The notes below the pieces were generated by a model. It saw only the letters and a list, made by a program, of their open reading frames with translations. It made no database searches and was not told the origin of the DNA. A stretch of DNA of 64,000 nt from Branchinecta lynchi (taxonomy: Eukaryota > Arthropoda > Branchiopoda > Anostraca > Branchinectidae), in NCBI GenBank assembly GCA_023053575.1, contig JAKZAP010000010.1:18474628-18538627 (forward strand). The letters are read 5' to 3'. This document shows positions 55,254 through 64,000 of the stretch, in pieces (positions within the stretch are counted from its first letter, which is position 1; every line of letters begins with the position of its first letter). The translations under genes were made by a program, and so were the position numbers.

Positions 55254-55954
55254 CAGTCTAGTACACTAGCCCCTTTTCAGGCACGGTGCTCAAACGTCTA
55301 GCACCATGCCTGGGTGCTAGACGTTCAAGCACTGTACCTTGGATTTCATGTATGGTGCATGGATTTCAGTATACAGTGCATACAGAAAAAACAAAGTTTC
55401 TGTCATCATAACTGAGCACCAGCTCGGACAGGGCTGAAATTACTACTATAAATTAGAGAAATCAAAGACGATCCTTTATATATTTTTCACAACAAAAACA
55501 AACGGGCTCTAATGATGATGGAGATGAAAAACCTAACAGCACCCTATCGATTTTCCATGTATTTTCCCTATCTATTTCCCAAGAGCCAATATTCTGGTTG
55601 GCTGCTAGGTAGAAAAAGCTGAGGTACAGGACACTTTGCATGCAAAACCCTTGACTATGTAGAAAAGGAAATGAGGTTTTTCACATCTGTCATCAGCCGA
55701 GCCCTTTTGTTTTTGTTGTGAAAAATATATAAGGGATTGTCTTTGATTTCTCTAATTCATGGTAGTAATTTCAGCCCTGTCCGAGCTGGTGCTCAGTTGT
55801 TATGACAGAAAATGTGTTTTTGGTGTATGCACTGTATACTGAAATCCATGCACCATACATGAGATCCAAGGTACAGTGCTTGAACGTCTAGCACCCAGGC
55901 ATGGTGCTAGACGTTTGAGCACCGTGCCTGAAAAGGGGCTAGTGTACTAGACTG
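55254..55954. mobile_element. hAT-type foldback MITE with 8-bp duplication
   Basis: 701 bp bounded by CAGTCTAGTACAC / GTGTACTAGACTG and flanked by the perfect 8-bp direct repeat GTCGCACT (55246-55253 and 55955-55962), the hallmark of hAT superfamily transposition. The inverted repeats extend about 255 bp each with roughly 95% identity by eye; a ~190-bp spacer lies between. No transposase is encoded. Confidence 0.92.
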
Positions 55955-55962
55955 GTCGCACT

Positions 55963-56259
55963 GGAGGAAAACTGATATCATCAAATTCTTTTCTGTTAAA
56001 ATACAAAGAATCTCTGCATGAGATTAACAAAATTCCTGAAAATGTCCGCCACAAGCAAAATCAGCCTGATTTTTACTTGAATCGAGAGTTAAAATTTGGG
56101 TTAAAACTGTGCGCTGTGAAATTCATGACTTGACTTTTTACTTCAATCGAGAGTTAAAATTTGGGTTAAAACTGTGCGCTGTGAAATTCATGTCTTTTTT
56201 CGATCTTGGAAGCTTAGATCTGACAGTATTACTTCTTGTCCTGACAAAACATGATTAAA
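55963..56259. other. Intergenic stretch with a 60-bp tandem duplication
   Basis: 56078-56135 and 56137-56193 repeat 'cgagagttaaaatttgggtt' and 'actgtgcgctgtgaaattca'. No gene. Confidence 0.6.
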
Positions 56260-58040
56260 CAACAGCAACGAGCTCATATGGCACTTGTTACGAGTAGGTG
56301 GTACAAGAAAGTAAAAGAACACCCCGCCATCCAAAAATGCGGTTCGGACCTAAAATTAGGATATCTAGTTCCCGACATCGCCTCTAATCCATCGCCAACC
56401 TTCCAAGTTTCAACCCAAAACCCACCCGCTATGTCTCTAGACGGGTCCAAGATTTCCGTACCCTCTTCCAATTTCCCATATACCGCGGCTGAACATGGTC
56501 TGGACTCCTAACTGGATCATCTGAAGCATTTTCTCTTACCGCCTATCTGCCACTCGAATCTGAGCATTTTTTGGGAAACTTCCGGTAAATCTCTTCCCTC
56601 TCCCACCCCCATCGTGGTCGTATCCGGTTCGAACGTTAAAATATGTCATCTAGGGAATATGATCTCTGTATCTTCCAAGTTTCGTTCAAATTACTCCATA
56701 TGTTTGACCCTTATGCGAGCCACAAAATTTCCACGACTCCTCTTCTAACTCCGACCACCGTGGCTGAATATGACTCGGAAACATAAATGTCGCTTCTCCG
56801 ACTTATCCTCTTCCCGTCCATCAAGTTTGATTGCCCATGATGGTCGGATCGGGGAAACGACTATTCTCAAGTCAGTCTGTTCGTTCGGGTCCCTGATACG
56901 TCTTCCTAGTTGTATCGTCCTAGAACATGTTGGAAAGTTATAAATACCGCAAGATTCCGGATTCCCCCCTCCTCCACTCCTCCCCGGACCTGACATTAAG
57001 CACTGAGACGAAGGTCTTTCCACTTGTCAAATTTCATTCAAATCCAATCACCCGTTAAAAAACTGCCCGTACCACTAGACTGCGGATTCCCATTCCTCCA
57101 CTCCTCCCACGATGGTCGGATCGAGGAAACGACTATTCTCAAGTCAACCTATTCGGGTCCCCGACACGCCTACCAAGTTTCATCGTCCTACCACATTAGG
57201 AAGTACCGAACTCACGTGCTTACTAGAAATCCGCTCCCCCCCCCCCCCAACTCCTTGTGCTTGTTCTTCCCACCAAGTTTCATCCAGATCCCTCCACTCT
57301 TAAGTGTTTCAAAAGATTTCCGGTTCCCCCTCCAACTCCCCCCAATATAACCGGATCCGGTCCAGATTTAAAATGGGGCGGCTGAGACACGAGGTCCTTC
57401 TATATATCAAGTTTCATTAAGATCCCATCACCCGTTCGCAAGTTAAAAATACCTCCCTTTCGGGAAGTCAAACTGCTTGGGTCCCTTACACGCCTGCCAA
57501 GTTTCACCGTCCTAGCACATCAGTAAGTACCGGACCCTCGAGATCACTTATAGAAATTCGTATCCCCCCACCCCCTAACTCCCCCACAGTGAATGGATCC
57601 GGTCCGGTTATTTGAAATACGTATCTAGGGCTTGTGCTTGTTCTTGCCACCAAGTTTCATCCCGATCTCTCTACTCTAAGCCTATATATCAAGTTTCACC
57701 GAGATCCGATCACCCGTTCGGAAGTTAAAAATACCTAATTTTTCCGGATTCCCCCTCCCTCGAGCCCCCCCCCCAGATGGTCGGATGGGGGAAACGAATA
57801 TTCTCAAGTCAATCTGTTCGGGCCCCTGACATGCCTGCCAATTTTCATCGTCCTAGCACATCAGGGAGTACCGAACTCTTGGGATCACTAGAAACTCGAC
57901 CCCTCCCCCCCCCCACCATCCCAAAGTGAGCGGATTCAGTTCGGTTATGTAAACTGCGTATCTAGGACTTATGCTTGTTCTTTCCAAGTTTCATCCCGAT
58001 CTCTCCACTCTAAGCGTTTTCCGAGATTTCCGGTTTCCAT
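56260..58040 (+). repeat. GC-rich dispersed repeat family A, copy 4
   Basis: Opens 'acgagctcatatggcacttg' and contains about seven modules with C-runs. Its 3' part is missing; the MITE at 58086 follows. Confidence 0.75.
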
Positions 58041-58085
58041 CAATCTGGCGAGGTCGAAGCACGTGACTGAGAATGCAATTCCTTA

Positions 58086-58481
58086 AAGGCGTATTCTCGC
58101 CGTTCCCCGAGGACTCCCCTTGAGGAGTCCCCGCGTTTTTGTTTGTCCGGGTGACTCACTCCCCGTATTCTCGCGAGTCCCGACGGACCGGGAATGCTCT
58201 GATTATCATCACCATCATAAAAAAGCACTCCCTTTCAGATTCGGAGGGGAATCAATTTTTGCTGATGTTGGTGCGATGTAAAATTAATTAAAAACAATTA
58301 GAATAAACAAAATAAAAATAAAGCGGATCCAGAATAATTTCGTCAACTGCAATTTACAATGAAGCATGCCCCGAGTTCTCGCTGTTTCTGTTCGCGGAAT
58401 CCGCGTGGAGTGACTTCCTCTATTCTCGCCGTTCCCTTCGATTCCCCGAGGAGTCCTTTGGCTAATGGCGAGAATACGCCT
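58086..58481 (+). mobile_element. Palindromic MITE, second copy with internal insertion
   Basis: Ends 'aggcgtattctcgccgttcc' and 'tggcgagaatacgcct'. Matches the reverse complement of 4586-4769, but about 200 bp between 'gacggaccggg' (58191) and 'tggagtgac' (about 58405) are extra and may be a later insertion. Confidence 0.75.
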
Positions 58482-59587
58482 GAAGTCTCAAACGCTCGAG
58501 AACACAGGACAGCCTATGTACAAGATGGATGTTAACCGGGTTTCTTGGTAACCCTGAACTAGCCTTACTGACTTTTCCGGGCGCACTGACAGCCCTCAAT
58601 TTAGCTTTCCTGGGTGAGCACCCAGTTTAGCTGGAGTTGTGTGGTCGCTTTTAGCTCAATTTGTTTGGTCAGGCGCTCTGCGAGCGCCCACTTTGGCATT
58701 TTTCTTTCTTCGAGGGGGGTGGTACCACCCCCCAAATCACCCATAGCACGTCCCTGACGACACCTCACTAATCTTTGCACTTGCCGCGATTCACTAGTCT
58801 CCATGCGCATTATGCTCCGGACGAGTGTTCGCGTATCATGCTATTGATACGTAAAAACAGTTTTCTGAATTTTGCCGAGATCTTGCTAGAGGTCGATGGG
58901 CCTGGGAAAATACTTAAACAGGCAAGGCCGTGGATATTTTTTTTAAAAGCGGAGCCTAGCTATACAGTATTCAGATAGTTCTGAATATTGGAACGTAAAC
59001 AGTAAACAGTGCGAGGTGTGCTTTAAGATTATCCTAAGGAGGGTTTTCGCGAGATTTCGGAATCGCTTTCCGGCGAGCGAAGCGCATCTCGAAAACTGTG
59101 GGAAAGCGATTCTTGGGATCACTGTCCCCTTTCCCGCTGGCCTGATCGCGAAAACGCATGGAGCTGAAATCGCCGATGTTGAATCCCAAATCTTTTAGAA
59201 TAAATAAGGTTCACTGGAAGTTTATTTCTTTCTCACATGTTCCAACGAAGTCATCTGTAATGACGCTTATCATCCTTTATTATTTGCTAGTGGTACTTGC
59301 AATATTTTTCCACACTTTCAAAAATTCCCGCCGAAGCATTCAACTGATAGATAGAAAGTTTATTGTAAAAATTGACTATCGTGGTTATAAACCAAATTTG
59401 CGATTATTGTCAAACAAACATAATAAATTATAATATATTTATCTAAAGTCAGTACACTTAAAAAAAAATCCACGTTTCGTTAAAATATTTCACAAACTCG
59501 GGAATAAAACTTTTTAGATATCTTGCGTGTTTTGAGGTACGGGACAGAGCTTGTGAACCCTAGAACTTACACTCTTTCTGGTCGACT
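58482..59587. other. Intergenic stretch
   Basis: About 58760-59030 is a decayed relative of the 45174-45541 repeat. No gene recognised. Confidence 0.45.
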
Positions 59588-59880
59588 TCAAACATTTTGA
59601 TAGGGGGGAGGGAGGATTTGAGAGTGGAGAGGATGAGATACCATGGCTGAACTGACGTCAGCGCTTAGCTCCTTTCTGCGCTCCTGCAGTGTGTGTAGGT
59701 TAAAGTGTTTTAAAAGGTATGAGTATGGAAGCTTTGGTCCACTATGAATAATAAGAAGAGCCCGCTTCTGTATTCTTTCTAGTTTATCTCTTTGTTCCTG
59801 CGATAATAAAGATGCCAAACGGGTGCTGCGTATTCCAGGGAGGGTCTAATGAAAGAAGCACAAACAAGTAGTAGGTGACA
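59588..59880 (-). pseudogene. LINE reverse-transcriptase C-terminal fragment
   Basis: Minus strand: LEYAAPVWH in one frame, then after a frameshift LSQEQRDKLERIQKRALLII and TLQERRKELS in another. This is the classic end of CR1/L2-like ORF2 (LEY..PVW...L......E..QKR..R.I). Broken. Confidence 0.75.
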
Positions 59881-60149
59881 CTGGGGTATTTTCATTCTTG
59901 AACTTTCCGCGGAGCTTCCCACTAACGTTCTGGAATTACTTTCCGGGGAAAGCTGCTTCGGTTTTCAAAGCCAAAAACCGGGTGGAAAGTTCGGCAACTT
60001 TCAGAAGCAGGGCGAAACCCATTGGCAAGCGATTCCGACTTTGCTTTCCAGCTCGCTAAAACCCTCCTTTAGTATGAAGCACATTTCAATGAAAGTATTT
60101 AGTAGTACTACACTATATACAACCCCGATGACAAATTATCTCAAAATAG

Positions 60150-60345
60150 TAGTAGGAAGTTGTACGAAAAAGTGGCCTGCAGTACCAACTGATGCTACTA
60201 TAGCAAGACTGGATGCTACTGGAGCAAGGCGGGATGCTACTGAATACTACTGCTTAAGATTAGCCAGCGTGAAGGACATTGAATTAAAGTATTCTGTACT
60301 ACTGCATGTCTGCAACTACCATACAACTATGCAGGCTACACATTT
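60150..60345 (+). repeat. GATGCTACT-rich repeat
   Basis: Inverted relative of 44395-44600, with 'gatgctact' units and the shared end 'gcaggctacacatttttcat'. Confidence 0.5.
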
Positions 60346-60546
60346 TTCATGGGGACTTCACGATTGAAGCCGTTTCATAAAACTAAACATTTCATGAGGT
60401 GGCCAAATGGATACTCTCACTATTTTAGGGAGTGTCAAGCCCTCGTGATCGCTATGCGGTGATCGAAAATCATGGGCCTTTGGAAACTGGCCGTCCTCCG
60501 CTCCCCCTTAGGAAAATTACGTACCAAAGAAATAGTGATTGGACCC

Positions 60547-60849
60547 TTACTCGGATAGGCGGTCGCTCAGGAGTAGCTCGTCTTCAGGGATTGGATGTCG
60601 CTTCCATTTGGGTTGTGTCACGATGATGACAATGACGAAGCCAAATACGATTATAAGGATTCCCATGACATTCATCAGAACGCCTTCACCGGCGGTAGGG
60701 TAGTCTTTGCCTCTAAATAATAACTCTTCATCAGTATGCTCCTGGGGGGAGCTGCAGGCACAAACTCGCGCGGAAAGGTTACCGTGATGCGGTCTACCCT
60801 GAGCACTGCATCCTTCAAACATGATATGTTCAAAGCTAGTAGTAAACAT
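60547..60849 (-). CDS. Possible small single-pass membrane protein
   Basis: 100 codons on the minus strand. Residues about 54-78 form a strong membrane segment (VLMNVMGILIIVFGFVIVII), followed by a basic stop-transfer KWKR and an acidic tail with PEDELLLSDRL, which looks like a sorting motif. A sequence 'ttatttag' before GGCAAAGAC near 60715 could be a splice acceptor, so the true exon may start there and belong to a larger minus-strand gene. The clean membrane topology sets it apart from the surrounding repeats. Function unknown; chance ORF not excluded. Confidence 0.4.
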   Translation of the reverse strand: MFTTSFEHIMFEGCSAQGRPHHGNLSARVCACSSPQEHTDEELLFRGKDYPTAGEGVLMNVMGILIIVFGFVIVIIVTQPKWKRHPIPEDELLLSDRLSE

Positions 60850-61995
60850 CTTACATCACACTAGCCCAAATTACGTCTCTCGGCAACTCTGTACTTAAAC
60901 GAAACAGCGACATGTTCTTCCTGCCGAGCAAATATTTGTTTCTACCACCGTGTGGCATCTGACTGATTTCTTTCGCATTTCTTATTTTTTGGGACAACAC
61001 TCTTGTACTCGGTGAACTTTTTCTAAACCCTTTCAACACCATTTAATCCTTGGAAAACAATCTTACTGAAAACATTATTATGCGACTAAAAACCTTTAAA
61101 ATTAATCTCCATTCGATTTTAACTCCATTTTCAGACTGCCGATGTTTTTTCAATTAACAAAAATTTTATTTTCATATGGTTAAAGGTCATAAAGTTAAGT
61201 AAGGACAGACTAGTTAGGTTGGCTTATGACGAGATGTTGAAGAACGGTTTGAAACATTCTTGGACTAAAGTTACTGCTGGAGCGACTGTATGTATAGAAT
61301 GAAGGTCATGGTTGTACTGATTCGCCAAAAGATTCAGAACGTCAGATTATAGTGGTTTTAGTGGGGCATGACATCCAGTTTTTGCAGGGTCTTGTTAGTA
61401 GTTTTATAACACTAAGTCATTATCAAGCGGTTAAAGTTTGTTTTGGAGAGGAAGTGTATTTTAAGTTTAATCCATCCGGGAAGGTAGTCGTTGGATCCAA
61501 CTAAGGCCAAACTGCCTTCCAATCCAGAGCAGGCAGAAGGTTTTTGAGAGTAAGCTTGCCCACTCTGTAAGGAGGAGGAATAAGATTTTGACCATTTTCT
61601 CCGTAGATGAAGGCTTAAATCCTTCTGATTTAAGAAAATTTCTTTAAATGGTGTCCTTTTGTCACTTCTTGAAATTTTGAGTGATACTAACCCCACCGTC
61701 ATTACTGGAGTGGGTGTTTATATAGACAAATGTTTAGAATTAAGAAGAAGTCTGAGGGTTTAAGTTATATTTTGTTGTTTTTTTTATGTATATGGCCCTC
61801 GGGTTTTTGAAATACACTGATCTATCTATTTATTTATTTATTTCCCTCACAACTGAGGAGAACAAAATATAATGTATAAAAGAGAACTATGACTAAATCA
61901 TCTGGTCCATTCAGTGACATATAAATACTATAAGAAATACACGCAATTTCGACAACTAAATTACAACTGTTTACATACTATAGTATTTACTTGTT
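60850..61995. other. Intergenic stretch with a LINE-like 3' remnant
   Basis: From about 61180 the plus strand has short readable pieces (RLVRLAYDEMLKNGLKHSW) and ends in a CTAT/TTTA simple tail at 61822-61851, consistent with a decayed LINE 3' end. The minus-strand ORFs 60851-61042 and 61412-61702 have no recognisable domain. Confidence 0.4.
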
Positions 61996-63960
61996 AAACA
62001 AGAGCTACGAGCTCATATGGCACTTGATACGAGTACGTGGTACCAAAAAAGTAGACGAGAAATCCAAATACCCCGCCATCTAAAAATGCGGTTCGGACCT
62101 ATAAATACGATATCTAGTTTCACTCAAGTCTGATCATTTCCGTCGCCTCGGATTACCTAGGGCAAATGATTTTTCTACCTTCCAAGTTTCAACCCTAAAG
62201 ATCCCCTCGTTTGGATCTTTCACATGCCACACGGCTTCCGGTACCCCCCTTCAACGTCCCATACCGAGTCCGAATCTGGTTCGGACTTTGGACTACTAAA
62301 TGTATCATCTGAAGCATTTTCTGAACTATTAAGTTTCACTCAAATCTGAGCGTTTTTTGGGATCTTCCCTTAAATCTCCTCCCCCCCCCCTCCCCCAGCG
62401 TGGTCGGATCCAGTTCGGACCCTAAAATATGTAATGTAGGGCATGTGAGCTCTCTAAATTCCAAGTTTCACTAAAATCGATCCACTTGTTTGACCACTAT
62501 GCGAGCCAAAACGTTCCCGGGAATCCCCTTCCAAGTCTGTGGCTGAATACGAATCGTAAACATAAACGTCACATCTCTGACATGTCTTAATCAAGTTAGA
62601 CAGCCTATTCACAAATATCCGGATCCCACTTCACCCCCCTCCCCTACCGTGACCAGATCCAATCCAGACACAAAATTACAAATCAAGGCCGCATTAACTC
62701 GGAACTGTCCAACTTGCGTCCCATTCTGTACCCCCCCCCCCCCCACCCTGGTCCAACTCTCCTAAACTTGACCGCATATGGCTCGGACGCATGTTTGCTT
62801 GTCTAGGTCATCAGTTCTTATCACAGTTTCACTCGAATCAGACAACCCGTTCGCAGACGCCAGTAATTTCCGGATTACCCTTCCCTCAACTCCCCAAAGA
62901 TGGTCAGATCCAGGAACACAAGTTTCCCTAGGGCATTATGTGGTGTCCTTATGCGTCATTAATAGGCCTACAAAGTTTCATCGTTCTTAGATTAGCTGGA
63001 ACTATCCTAACTGGCGATCCCCGGAATTCCAGGAAACACCCTCCAACTCCCCCACAGAGCCCCGATACGATCTGGTTCTGTCAGTTACGATCTGGTTCTT
63101 ACCAAGTTCCATCCTAATCCCTCAACTCTAAGCGTTTCACGAGATTTCCGGTCCCCCCTTTAATACCCCCCCCCCCCACAAGTATCTGATTCGACCAGTA
63201 CTTGACATGGAACATCTGAGACGATAGCTCTTTCCACTTGCCAAGTTTCATTCAATTCCGATCACCCGTTCAAAGTTATGCATACCACCAGAGTCCGGGC
63301 TCCCCATCCCGCCACTCCCCCCACGGTGGTTGGATCAGGAAACGACTATTATCAAGTTAATCTGTTCGGGTCCCTGACATGTCTTCCAAGTTCCATTGTC
63401 CTAGCACATCCGGAAGTACCAAACTAGAAGGATCACCGAAATTCCGGACTCCTCTCCCCCCCCCCCATCGACCCCCCACATTGTCCGAACCTGGGCCGGT
63501 TATGTTAACGATGTGTCTAGGACTTGTGTTTGTTCTTCCTACCAAGTTTCATCCCGATCCCTCCACTTTAAGCGTTTCCCAATATTTCCGGTTCCTCCCC
63601 TCCAGCTCCCCCCAAAGCTACCGGATCCGGTTCGGATTCAAACAGGGTCGTCTGAGACACGTGTTCCTTCCAGATATCAAGTTTCATTAAGATCCGACCA
63701 CCCGTTCAAAAGTTATAAATTCCTCTATATTCCGAATCCCCCCTGCCGCCACTCCCCCCACGATGTTCGGATGAGGGAAGTGACTATCTCCAACTTAATC
63801 GTTTGGGGTCCCTAGTATGCCTGCCACGTTTCATCATCCTAGCTTATGTGGCAGGCCAAACTAGAAAAACCTGGACAGACCGACCGACCGACCAACCGAC
63901 GGACGGACAGAAATTGTGATCGCAATATGGCACTTGTCCGAAGGGCAAGTGCCATAAAAA
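61996..63960 (+). repeat. GC-rich dispersed repeat family A, most complete copy
   Basis: Both ends are present: 'acaagagctacgagctcata' at the start and, at 63884-63960, a GACC/GACG microsatellite, 'attgtgatcgcaatatggca' and the perfect hairpin ATGGCACTTG/CAAGTGCCAT with 9-base loop, then 'aaaaat'. Eight or so modules lie between. It defines the full family length, about 1.96 kb. Confidence 0.8.
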
Positions 63961-64000
63961 TGGGTGCAGGTTGTGGGTTTGGAGGGCTACCGAAGCTTTT

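Overview
The window is metazoan genomic DNA, probably from a marine invertebrate. Evidence: spliced exons with GT/AG borders, a eukaryotic tRNA-Asp gene, many non-LTR retrotransposon (LINE) remnants, MITEs, dispersed GC-rich repeats with poly-C/G runs, and a complete Maverick/Polinton. I cannot name the species.

Host gene. Four plus-strand exons (4014-4128, 33588-33877, 36080-36262, 41290-41502) join in frame and encode the C-terminal part of a BTB/BACK-domain protein resembling the serine-enriched protein Gprs. Upstream exons lie before the window. The first intron here is about 29.5 kb and carries most of the mobile DNA. The last intron (36263-41289) holds an intact tRNA-Asp(GUC) gene.

The main find is a complete Polinton/Maverick (adintovirus-like) element at 15432-28982: 13,551 bp, 585-bp terminal inverted repeats that differ at only 2 positions, and a perfect 6-bp target duplication AACTGG. 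It encodes protein-primed DNA polymerase B (with SAP, zinc-finger and endonuclease-VII-like parts), a packaging ATPase, a fibre-like protein, a pX-like core protein with two AT-hooks, an adenain-type protease, a zinc-ribbon protein, an RVE integrase, a penton-like minor capsid protein, a pVI-like protein and a double-jelly-roll major capsid protein, plus several unknown small ORFs. Polymerase, integrase and MCP are each broken by one lesion. Every confidently placed start codon sits in TAAATG, mostly AATAAATG, which suggests a shared late-promoter-like or poly(A)/start signal. The pVI-like and pX-like proteins carry adenain-type cleavage motifs, as expected for a virion-forming element.

Nesting. 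The Polinton sits in the 3'UTR of a 5'-truncated minus-strand LINE (reverse transcriptase at 29066-30712, ATTC-repeat tail at 15348-15376), which itself sits in the host intron.

The rest (31408-33587 and 41503-64000, plus 1-15347) is a mosaic of repeats: five copies of a GC-rich 0.75-2 kb family with a 3' hairpin (A), a ~139-bp tandem-repeat family (B), several MITE families, a textbook hAT-type foldback element with an 8-bp target duplication at 55254-55954, foldbacks built from one recurrent ~85-bp motif, and LINE 3' ends. Apart from a possible small membrane protein at 60547-60849, I see no other convincing host gene.
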